From: Sisyra terminalis
Lineage: Eukaryota > Arthropoda > Insecta > Neuroptera > Sisyridae
Assembly (NCBI GenBank): GCA_958496175.1
Contig: OY292279.1
Location: forward strand, 19,344,001-19,408,000
Reading direction: 5' to 3'
Length of the DNA: 64,000 nucleotides
Positions within the stretch are counted from its first letter, which is position 1; each line of letters opens with the position of its first letter. The notes beneath the pieces were generated by a model. It was given only the letters and a program-made list of their open reading frames with translations. It ran no database searches and was not told the origin of the DNA. Both the position numbers and the translations under genes were made by a program. Shown here in pieces: positions 36,057-45,290 of the stretch.

Positions 36057-37052
36057 ATCTTCCCGTTGGGATATTCGTCAGAACTATGCAGAAACGTGAA
36101 ACATGAACTCACAATTTGCCCACACTGATGTAAATTATGAAACGAGGAGAAAGCCTGTTTTTCTTCACGATTATCGTCGGCTCGACTCGACTCGTTTTCT
36201 CAACGCCGCCAGTGTTTATCCCGCGACGGCCTCCCCAATTTCCAACCCCCGTTTTACTCTCTCGTACAGACACGTTTTCACGATTGTTTGTACTCGTTAA
36301 ATTATTATTTATGACCACATTTAGTCATTCATATGAATTAATTTATTTCAACTGGAATACGAGTTACATTGTTCCAAAATACAACGTGAAACAAGGACTT
36401 TTTGGAAATGCTAGGGGATGAATGTCAGGGGGATGGAGAAAGATTGTTGTTTTGGTTGTTGTTGCTGTTGGAATTTGATAACGGATGGTTTTTGTTCAAA
36501 GATATGAAACATTTAAACTCATCACTTTAGAAAATTTATCACTTTTGAATTATAAATAGAAAGTAAAGCTTTTGAGCCATTTTGAAAGCCCTTAGGCTCA
36601 ATGGCTTAAAAAATTAATTAGTGGTACCATTTTAAATGTAAAAAAAAATGAGTATAACACGTAAAATTACAACTTTTGACATTACACTCTGCGCCCTATA
36701 CTATTGTATATATGATTTTGAAAATTAAAAAAAAATAGTTTTGGCATTTGGATAGTCATGTAGGAAAAGACTTTCGTGTAAAAATTTTCACCGTTATCTA
36801 AATAACATGTTTATTTTTTTTTTGTAATTCGCCTTGGTTTACTATACTTAAATCATGGACCAAGTCACGCTTTTATCTTTAACTTCATACCCTGGCCTAA
36901 AAAATCAGCATTAAATGTTAATTTGAGTCAATTACTGTTCAAATTTTCGAATAATTTTGCTCCAAAATTTAATACCGTTTAAAAATATAGCTGTAGTTTA
37001 TGTAGTAGCTATAGTATATTAGAGGTCTGATATGTTTTAACGGGATCATAAT
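36057..37052. other. Receptor intron, no supported gene
   Basis: The part from 36060 to 36300 is markedly more G+C-rich (GTCGGCTCGACTCGACTCG) and contains a 94-codon plus-strand frame (36137-36421) with a hydrophobic start. It has no recognisable domain, and overlapping frames are open on both strands, which suggests composition rather than coding. It may be intronic regulatory sequence. Confidence 0.4.
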
Positions 37053-37099
37053 TAGTGTCCGACCAAAAGTAGTTTTTTGACCCAAACCGGAGCAAATCT

Positions 37100-37200
37100 T
37101 GTACTGACCAAATTTTCGATATTTCTACGGTTCTTTATTAACTCTGGAGCCACTAAAGACCTTGGTTGTTGAAAAACGACGATAATAATTAAAAAAAAAT
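37100..37200 (+). mobile_element. tRNA-derived SINE, 5'-truncated, copy 6
   Basis: Only the body and tail remain (ATTTTCGATATTTC, GAGCCACTAAAGACCTTGGT, GACGATAATAATTAAAA). Confidence 0.65.
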
Positions 37201-37211
37201 ATACATCAAAA

Positions 37212-37375
37212 GGCTACGGGTGACCGAGTGGTTAAATTAACCGCTCCAAAACTGATAATTGTAGGGTTATTGTTTTCGTATCGAGTTAATTTTCGATATT
37301 TCTCGACTTACGGACTTTTATTATCACTAAAGTCTCTAAAGATCTGGTAACAGTAAACGGTAAATAAAAATAATA
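37212..37375 (+). mobile_element. tRNA-derived SINE, copy 7
   Basis: The head is GGCTACGGGTGACCGAGTGG; the body is TCGATATTTCTCGACTTACG and CGGTAAATAAAAATAATA. It follows copy 6 directly in the same orientation. Confidence 0.75.
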
Positions 37376-37465
37376 GATTCTTTGAACTCTGAAAAATGCG
37401 TGAAATATATCATACAAACCTTAATACTAGGTTAATATAAAAGAATATATTCTTATTGTGAGAAA

Positions 37466-37585
37466 GTTGTTAAGATGTAGCGCTGCCAAAAGTGTGTTTA
37501 GAATACTAACTAAAACTATGTTTTTTATACTAACTATTAAAGTTAGTTCTCCAGACACACTTGTGGTGGCGCCACATCTTGATAC
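37466..37585. mobile_element. Small MITE with ~40-bp inverted ends
   Basis: The left end is AAGATGTAGCGCTGCCAAAA, then GTGTGTTTAGAATACTAACT. The right end is the diverged complement (AGTTAGTTCTCCAGACACAC, then TTGTGGTGGCGCCACATCTT). It is about 115 bp long and non-coding. Confidence 0.65.
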
Positions 37586-38025
37586 ATTTCCCATCATTAA
37601 TTGCAAGATCGGAATATCTTCTGTTATCATTAGGATCCTTTATCTTTGGGAATTTTTAGGGTTCGACCGAAAGAAGCTTTTTTGACCGAAACTTGGGACC
37701 CGAAGCCAACCACTTTTTCGGTATCGAAAATGGTGGTATCGAAACTCACAATACCAGCGCTGGTGTCGTTTTATTTTCCATCGGTTGGAAAAATGTACCA
37801 ATACGAAGTTTAAAAGTTAACTTTAAAGTGAGATAACAGTAACAATTCCTGTTATCTCACTCTCACTTTTAAGCTTCATCTCGGTTCGTTTCTCATATCA
37901 ACAGAAGATAAAACGATGCCAGCGCTGAAAGTGAGAGATCCGGTATTATAATTTTCGATACAGAAAAAATAGTAGGTTTTGGCACCTCGGTTTGAACCGC
38001 AAAAATTAATTTCGGTCGGACACTA

Positions 38026-38912
38026 ATTAAAACCCCTTTAAAACATATGGGAATTCTAGTCAAAGTTTTCTATAAGTCACACGAAACTAAAGCTTCATTT
38101 TTAAGAATATTTAATTTTGCTACAAAATAAGTCGGAAAAAATCATTGTTGAGATAAAAATTAAATGTCATTTATTATTTTTAGTAACATCCATTCTTTTT
38201 TATTTTGCATTCTATTTTCATTTGCTTTATCATTTCTGTAAAATGGAATCAAATGTAAATTTTGAGTACAAAACCTAAACAATAGAATTTTATTCTGTGA
38301 TAATTAAAATAAAAGAACGTAATTGGCTGACTTTAAAAACAGTTGACTGACTATAAAAACAATTGGCAATTCATAAAATTGCGTGTAACGTTAACATCCT
38401 CCTCACCGATTTAACCAAATGTTGCCATCAAAGCTTGTAGTTTTCGAATATGCAAGCTTTTCAACATTCATTTGTTTTGAAAGCTTTATGACACATTTAA
38501 ATTAAATTTTCCTTTTTTAATACGATACATATATGGATTTACGAAAAGCAAGTTGAAAAGCTCAAAAAATAATATGTCGATATTTTAAGTTTTCTATTTC
38601 AAAAGCTTTTCATGTTTTGAGAATTCCCTATATATTCATTGTAGTGAAATATTATACAGTAATAAAAACAAATGCATCTAAAAATTATTATACTGCATGT
38701 AAAATTTAAAACCTAAACTGTAACTTTGAGAAAGAAAATCGTTTCAAGAAAAGAGAATTTATGGTATTTAATAAAACGAATTACAAAAACCATATTTTAT
38801 TTTTATTTTTTTGGTAGGCATGCATTATATTTCAAGGTGATTCCAGCAATAAAAGGGTGGCAAAGGGTACGTGAAACGAAAAAAAAATAATGAATAGAAA
38901 GGAAAATCTTAC
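38026..38912. other. Receptor intron next to the TM2 exon, no gene seen
   Basis: Unique A+T-rich DNA at the 5' end of the 25.4-kb intron. Confidence 0.5.
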
Positions 38913-39018
38913 CGGAACTCCACCGACGCCGATGACGTACAGCAATTGGGCCATGAAAAGGGCGGCCAATAAATTCATTAAAGTTGTCCCCGAAAGGCTC
39001 CGTAAATCGGAAAACAAA
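38913..39018 (-). CDS. Class B/Methuselah-like GPCR, exon for first intracellular loop and TM2
   Basis: This 106-nt exon runs from an acceptor (GGAATGTTTCAG) to a donor (GTTCCG|GTAAGA). It starts with one base that completes a codon and ends in phase 0. It reads FSDLRSLSGTTLMNLL, then AALFMAQLLYVIGVGGVP. The LRSL/G...LMN layout is the first intracellular loop and TM2 of class B-type receptors (Methuselah-like receptors have LRNLHGK..M at this place). It joins in phase to DPQVC at 13482, about 25.4 kb away on the minus strand. No exon for TM1 or the ectodomain was found up to 64 kb, so the next intron is probably long too. Confidence 0.85.
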
Positions 39019-39574
39019 CTGAAACATTCCCAACGAAAGGAAAAATGAAATTCTGTAATATGATTTTTCTTTTGGTTTGGGGTTGAGTTTGAATTGAGTA
39101 AATGTTTGAACTAGAAATTGGTTCAATCGAAAAACGATTGTAAGAGAATGATGAAGAAGGAAACAGGATTAGAATGAGAGGAAAGTCGGGAAAAATCGAA
39201 AGAAAATATGTTTGTGGCAAAGGGTTGACCTCTGTTATTTTAAATTTCCTTATTTGATTTCTTGATTGAACATTTGACGAACTTATATAACAAAATGGTT
39301 TACCGTTGGTTCAAGTTTTTATGTTGAAACAGTTCCTTATGACTTATGGTATAGGGGTCAATTCATTAATTACACTAGGTTGAGTGTTTAGATTTCAATA
39401 AATAATCATGTAAGTGCTTTTTTTCCGTAGCATGTTTTTGTTGTAATATCTGTGATGTCTGTGATGAGATGATTTCATTAAATGGTACCGAAAATTTGAT
39501 TCGTTTGAAAGGTTAATACTATAGCTTTGTACTATATAGCAGTGCTTTTGTAAAAGTAAGAGGTATACGTGAAG

Positions 39575-40690
39575 CTGTACAAATTTCCACTCTACACCAC
39601 TAAACGAATAAAATCATACCTCTCCGAAAGAACATTTCAAGTGAAAATAGGCCAAAAATTATCGGATGTGCACGCTCTGGCAGCTGGTGTCCCACAGGGT
39701 TCCGTACTAGGACCAGTTCTGTTTATAATATTCATTCTAAAACGACATTCCAGTTAGGAAAAATATTTCAATGTCCCTCTTTGCCGACGACACAGCAATA
39801 GCAGTGTCATCATGGCGCATTGATACAATAGTCAAAAAACTAAGCGATACTTTAGAAAAGTTATTAAAGTACTTCAAGAGATGGAAAATAAAAATAAACC
39901 TAAATAAAACCAAAGCTATAATTTTTACCAAAAGAAGACCAATAATAAATCAAAAAATCAAACTTGGAAGTAATGACATCGAATAGCCCACTTCATTAAA
40001 ATACTTAGGGGTAACGTTAGACCAAAGATTAACATTTACTCTCCACATAAACAACCTAGTACAAAGAAGTATGGGTCTCATTGTTGCACTTATTCCCTTG
40101 TTGAACAGGGACAGCGGTTTAAGTGCGAAAAATAAACTAATTATTTATAAAGTACTTATTAGGCCAATGTTGACCTATGCAGAAGTAAGTTGGAGCTTCA
40201 TAAGCAACAGTAATTTTAATAAACTGCAAATAGTGCAAAATAAATTTTTGAGGTTTGCTTTGAATGCACCAAGGTACACGTGAATCCAGGAACTTCATGA
40301 CAGAAGCGAATTACCGCTGGTAAAAGAATATTTAAAAGAAGTTTGCTTCAATTTTTTTAAGAAATGCGAAGAAAACGAAAATGTAACAATCAGAAATATT
40401 GGGGCTTATGATCAGAATATAGTGACAAAGCACAAAAGAATAAGATATATTTTATAAGAACTAGTATATTATTGTATTATTTTCTTTTTTTTTCTTCTTT
40501 TTTTTTATTGAAACCTTCTTGGGTTTTTTAAGTCCTTTTTCCCAACATAAGAAACAGAATTTTTTATTTTTAGTTTTCACATATAGTTTTATTTTGTAAG
40601 AGGGAAAGAGCAACTGCTCTGGCACTGAAGCTTTTAATTTTTGTAAATAATAAATTGTACTGTTAATGGACCAATAAAGAATTTATTAGA
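39575..40690 (+). pseudogene. Jockey-like LINE, 5'-truncated, dead
   Basis: This is the C-terminal part of a non-LTR reverse transcriptase. In order: RIKSYLSERTFQVKIGQKLS, then GVPQGSVLGPVLF (RT block 4), a frameshift, SLFADDTAIAVSS (catalytic FADD), LNLNKTKA-like KINLNKTKAIIFTK, a stop, SLKYLGVTLDQRLTFTLHIN, and the thumb segment IIYKVLIRPMLTYAEVSWSF. The 3' UTR ends with AATAAAGAATTTATTAGA. An 11-bp direct repeat TATACGTGAAG flanks the insert (39564-39574 and 40691-40701), typical of target-primed reverse transcription. The 5' truncation, one frameshift and at least two stops make it inactive. The clade assignment (Jockey) comes from motif style only. Confidence 0.9.
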
Positions 40691-40809
40691 TATACGTGAA
40701 GAAGAAAAAAAAATCATCTGCGGGTGGTTAACTTATTTTTTTTTGGGCCTGGTTGATTAATTATTCAGTCCAATTACCTAGGTTGGCACCAATGTTCTTA
40801 TATCTATAC

Positions 40810-42245
40810 CAGGGATTTCCAAACTTTTGATTCTTGTGGAACCCATACGTAAGTTTTACAGACCATGGAACCCTTTCTATACTTAAAACTATCATAAACT
40901 TAATAAGTATTGGTTGATATTTTGGACAGACAGGGATGTTTAATATTATAGTCGTTTATACTCCAATGCATTTTTGTCGATTGTTTACATAGAATGTTAT
41001 TTAAACGGGAACTCAAATAATAATGAAACAAAAGATAGACATTTACGATTCATAGTGTAGACTTGTGTTTCTCAAAATGGGAACTTTAGGGTCTCCTAAA
41101 AAAAATTTTAGGATTTCACAAGACAAGCTATATGAATTTAAAATATTCATAAGATACCGTGGAATAGTTTCCTAAAAACTTATGCATTAAACTATTAATA
41201 CAAGGAAGGGTTTCCCAAACTTTTCTTGTCGAACCCTTGCCATTCGCCCTCGCTATACGTAAAGCTATAACCAATAGAAACAACAGATAGATAAAAATAC
41301 CTAGAGAAAAAAAATGGCCAAATGTACCAAATTTATTAGAAATGTACAAGCAATGCCTTACATCAATGTTTCTCAAAATGAGTACCGTAGCACCATGGGA
41401 TTCCAAGAAAAAAAATTGGGATTCCAGGCGATAAGCTATGGTATAGTTTTAAAATATTTCAATGATAAACTACAATATTATCATAAACTTGCGTAAAACT
41501 ACTTATTTAATGCTTTAGTTGTACATTTCTAATAAATTAGTTATATTCAGCTAAATTTTCTTGTCCAAAGTATAGTTGCGACCTTAGAACATTCGGAAGT
41601 TTTAGCAATACGATTGAAGAGCGACGGAACGTATTCCAGAATACTCCCCGTAAGACTTTAATGTAGAGCAGAAAGAGATAGAAATCTACGAAAAGTGACT
41701 GGAACAGTCTGGAACCTTCCAGATGCAGCATATAGGCATATAAATAAGACGATCGAGCTTCTCCAAAAGAGTTACGATTAGTTACGAACAATCAACAGTT
41801 AGGACCAGTACAAGCTCGAAATATATCGCAACAAATGTTAAAATAAATAACTAAGGGTGTAATTATAAAAGTGTGACTATTTTACTAAATGGTGTTAGTG
41901 TTATATGTCCTGAAACAAATCCTTACGAATTCATCAAAATTAATAAATTAAGCGTAAAAATGTAACAGTATTATTAGCTATTTGCTGTTTCTGTTGTTTT
42001 TAACGGCTTTATGGCAATTGGCAAAGGTTCCATGATTCCTAAAAACTTTTGCAAGGGCTTCAAAAGGAAAAAAAGTTCGAGAAACTCTGCCTTAAATAAA
42101 TAGTTTAATGCAGTTTTGTGGAACTATTGTAGGGTATCTTACGAATACTTTAAAGTTATACAACGATTTGTTTCGTAGATTCCCAAAACTTTTTCATGGA
42201 ACCCCAAGGTTCCACAGAACCCTCTTTGGGAAACTTTGATCTACA
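40810..42245. repeat. Nest of TTTCTCAAA/TTTGAGAAA-ended repeats
   Basis: Related terminal-type blocks occur as CAGGGATTTCCAAACTTTTG (40810), GTGTTTCTCAAAATGGGAAC (41068), AAGGGTTTCCCAAACTTTTC (41205) and ATGTTTCTCAAAATGAGTAC (41364). Inverted counterparts occur at about 42010-42070 and 42180-42240 (GGGAAACTTTGATCTACACT). GATTCATAGTGTAGA near 41048 is inverted at 42240-42256. This is probably a cluster of hAT-like MITE copies, one of them split by an LTR-like segment. Confidence 0.55.
41560..41980 (+). mobile_element. Possible solo LTR
   Basis: The segment is denser in G+C than its surroundings. It has a promoter-like GCATATAAATAAGACGATCG (about 41734-41753) preceded by CTGGAACCTTCCAGATGCAG and followed by an A+T-rich tail, as in Gypsy-type LTRs such as that at 63264-63725. 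I could not find convincing TG...CA ends or a target duplication, so this remains a suggestion. Confidence 0.3.
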
Positions 42246-42256
42246 CTATGAATCAT

Positions 42257-43599
42257 AATTGAATAGGTATCAATATGAAAATGAAACGTAGAAAATTCGT
42301 ACAACAAGAAAAACAATCCGATTTAATTTTATTGCTCCAATCAGTATGTTACACCCTCTTTTACGATCCTTGAACAAAAAATTATTGTCCCTGGCAAATT
42401 TGAAATTTAGTCTAAGACATAAAAATTTTAATTTTTCTCAAGCCAATTGAAGATGGAAACGTAAAAACTAAATTCAAGAAGACGAGACATAAAGAAAACG
42501 CTTTCCATTCCTCCCCTCGTGCTCCCTAGTGCCTTCGTGACAAACCCTCGTATAGCAGGTATACATTTGAGAATATTTTATGCAAATTCGCCTCTTAAGA
42601 ATGGAACAACAAAAAAAAAAAAAAAGAAAAAAAATCGTCATATATAAACGAGACGATAGCATGGTTTTATGTGACATTCGATTTGAAAATTTATATTTTA
42701 TTTATACCTTGGTGAAGTTGAAAAGAAAGAAAGAGCCTCCCTCTTGACGAAAGTGAATTTTGCATTATTTCGTCATGTTTTCTCTCAAATTTTTAGCTCA
42801 TCGTATTTGGTCGTGAATTTTGACGAACGAAATTTATATAATAAAATATGTGCACATCTTTCATATCTGTCATATTATTTTTAATAAAAATTGCCATTAT
42901 TAAAATCTGTTTCTTGAAATAAATTTGAATAAAATGAGATTTTAAAGATGAATTTTTCGACTCTCAAATTGTATTTCTTTCGGTGCTTTGAAAGCTCATT
43001 GAAAATTCAGATATGGATGTTTATTTATAATGACTTCAAATTTTAAGAATAACAGTGACATCAAAGTTTAAAATCAAGAGCGTACTATGATTTTTTCAAG
43101 GGGCGCAAGATGAAAGATGAAATTTACGTTAAAGCTTTGACTATTAGCATTCACAGTAGTCTTAGAAATGAAATAATTTATTAGTAAACTAATAAACACG
43201 TAAAAGCCATTTATTTATAAATTGATAGATAAGATTCCAAACATGATTCCAACCAAAAAAATCCGTCACCGGAGAATTCACGTCCCCCTCTTAGTTGATA
43301 TTTAAAAAAAAATCCTTTTCTATTACAACTTTTGATCCGTGCAAAATTCAAGTAAAATAGTCATTAAAAACGTACTTGGAAATTCCCTCCAAAAAACGTT
43401 CTTTTATAATTTCCTATATCTCATAGTTAACGTGAAAATGAAGCTTGAAAACAAAAGAAAATTTACATTTTCAAAAATGATGTGACGTTATTGACGTTAC
43501 TTCCGATTTATTTATTTGTAAAATATATTTTCTCATCTGAGCAAAAGTTACTAGATTGTTAGTAATATTTAGTTTCAAATATTTATCAATTTAAAACTT
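42257..43599. other. No gene seen
   Basis: A+T-rich DNA. The less biased stretch at 42470-42680 has only a short minus-strand frame without features. Confidence 0.5.
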
Positions 43600-43708
43600 A
43601 TTTATGAAGATTTTATTGTAGAGTTTCAGATCCTCGATGATGGTCAATTGGTAAAAATATTCAGAGGATCAGGATCAAATAATAATCAGTCAAAACTATT
43701 TATTACAT

Positions 43709-43749
43709 ACGCGACGTTTCGGCCCGGTTATTGGGCCTTCCTCAGGCGT
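43709..43749 (-). ncRNA. Hammerhead-ribozyme-like motif
   Basis: Minus strand: ACGC | CTGAGGA A | GGCCC-loop-GGGCC | GAAAC GTC | GCGT. Stem I (ACGC/GCGT) and stem II (GGCCC/GGGCC, 5 Watson-Crick pairs) both form, the CTGANGA and GAAA core is present, and stem III is the minimal self-complementary ACGT followed by C as cleavage base. One extra A lies between the CTGAGGA core and stem II in all copies seen here, a deviation from the textbook core. Activity is therefore not certain. Confidence 0.65.
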
Positions 43750-43899
43750 TCTGAAATATCATAGCCAATTTTTTATTAATACCAAATGACAATGATTATT
43801 TTTAACAAGGTAAAAGTAATTATTTACGGTATGAAAGAATTCATTGTAATAATTGTTTGTATTTTAGTATTAATAAAGAATTAGCTATGATATTTCAGA

Positions 43900-43940
43900 A
43901 CGCCTGAGGAAGGCTCAATAACTGGGCCGAAACGTCGCGT
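43900..43940 (+). ncRNA. Hammerhead-ribozyme-like motif
   Basis: Plus-strand partner of the preceding motif: ACGC | CTGAGGA A | GGCTC-loop-GGGCC | GAAAC GTC | GCGT. Stem II has one G-T wobble, and stem I is intact. Confidence 0.65.
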
Positions 43941-44012
43941 ATGTAATAAATAATTTTGATTGATTATTATTTGATCCTAGTCCTCTGAATATTTTTACCC
44001 ATTTATGAAGAT

Positions 44013-44644
44013 ATTAACAACTTCGACAAATATTAACTAACAATTAAAAATTATTTACAGGAAGAAAAATACTTTCTTAGACCAAAAATTTTAATCATAA
44101 AATATTTTAAGATTTACTCGACATCTAGTAATTCTTAGTTGTAGGTTCTAAAATTGAATTTTCTCGATAAAAATTATTAATATTTTCAAAACTTGTTAAA
44201 TTATTGTCAAATGCCGAGAAGTGAATGATACGTAAATATGGTTACTTTTTTACTATTTATGTGGACCGGGTTCGTTGGATTTGTGTTTCATACAGCAACA
44301 ATAATTTATTTTATTCTCCCGTTTATTTATGTTTATAACAATTCAAAATTATTTTTTTAATTACTTCACACTTTTATTTATAATTCAACAATTGTTTATT
44401 TTATCGGTTATCGTGTTCGGTTAACAAAACTTAACTATTTAGCTCACTGTTCTCCTATTAACTTGTAACTTTCCTGGCTATCGATCTACTTATGTAATAT
44501 GAAATTGATCAGTTGCGAGAATATGCAGAATTTTTCATTTTCATTCTCATTCTCATTTTTATCTTAAGTTTAAATCTCTCAGATAAATACTTTCAGAAAA
44601 TATAAATATTTTCACGATGTGTCATGTTAGATAATTAGATATTT
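44013..44644. other. No gene seen
   Basis: A+T-rich unique DNA. Confidence 0.5.
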
Positions 44645-44822
44645 TTAAGTTAGTTAGCGTCCCTTTATAACTATGAAGGTTTTTTACGACTCTAGGATTA
44701 TAAAAAACCCGTAAATCGAAAAATTTATAAAATTTACTCTGCACAAGCACTACTCTGCACAATAGTATCAAGAAACAACCAATTTTGGAGCAGCCATCTT
44801 GACCACTTGGCCATCAGTAGGC
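44645..44822 (-). mobile_element. tRNA-derived SINE, copy 8 (diverged)
   Basis: Minus strand: head GCCTACTGATGGCCAAGTGG, then a body with a small internal duplication around ACTCTGCACAA and the conserved ATCCTAGAGTCG block. Confidence 0.7.
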
Positions 44823-45185
44823 TGAATTAATTTTTTGCTTTACTTAGTTGTAAGTTTGGTAAATAAATAATGAGTATGCTAAGTTTTCACTTCTGATGGC
44901 AAATGTGTTGTTAAGCTGCCATAAATAAGGATAAATCTGAATTTTGGCAATCGAAAATAGCGATAAATAAAATTGCAAACGAATGAATTCAAGAGTTTTT
45001 TATCCAGGTCTAAGACCACTCCTGTGAAAAGTAAAATGGTTATCTTGTTGTTATTTCTTTGTCTTCCGAAATTATTTTTTTTTTATCACAAATTTTGATT
45101 ACAATGTCATTTAGCTTTTAACTTATTTAAAATATACTTTTATCAAAGGAAGTACATAATAACGATTGTATAAATGTTTTTTGAT

Positions 45186-45290
45186 CCTACTGGTGGTCGA
45201 AATGGTGATTATTGATTTTTATGAATCCTAGAGTCGCTAATGACCTTCGTAGTTACAAAGCGATGGTTTATAAAGAATAATAAAATAAAT
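45186..45290 (+). mobile_element. tRNA-derived SINE, internally deleted, copy 9
   Basis: The head start CCTACTGGTGGTCGAAATGG joins directly to the body end GATTTTTATGAATCCTAGAG, TCGCTAATGACCTTCGTAGT, so the middle, including the B box, is missing. Confidence 0.7.

Larger units (their letters stand above)
37053..38025. mobile_element. TIR element, TAGTGTCCGACC family, copy 2
   Basis: It starts TAGTGTCCGACCAAAAGTAG and ends TTTCGGTCGGACACTA, matching 14719-15373. The flanks agree poorly as an 8-bp repeat but both carry ATTA. It is enlarged by two SINE copies (37100-37200 and 37212-37375) and a small MITE (37466-37585). Confidence 0.7.
43612..44000. mobile_element. Palindromic Penelope-like element with two hammerhead-like motifs
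   Basis: Two inverted arms of about 150 bp (TTCAGAGGATCAGGATCAAA..., TACGCGACGTTTCGGCCC..., CAGGCGTTCTGAAATATCAT) flank an ~85-bp centre. A perfect 12-bp direct repeat ATTTATGAAGAT (43600-43611 and 44001-44012) brackets the unit. No ORF is present. The length, palindromic form and 10-12 bp duplication are shared by the elements at 57546-57922 and 61851-62282, while 50821-50975 is a deleted copy of the same family. Confidence 0.85.

Noticed and set aside
36137..36421. 94-codon plus-strand frame with hydrophobic start
   Set aside because: The region is open in several frames on both strands because of its composition. There is no splice signal or domain.
38803..39220. Three overlapping minus-strand ORFs of up to 107 codons
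   Set aside because: Only the frame of 38913-39018 has splice borders and class B receptor motifs; the others are shadows.
43612..44000. CRISPR-like or tandem array
   Set aside because: The repeats are one inverted pair, not a direct array, and the DNA is eukaryotic.
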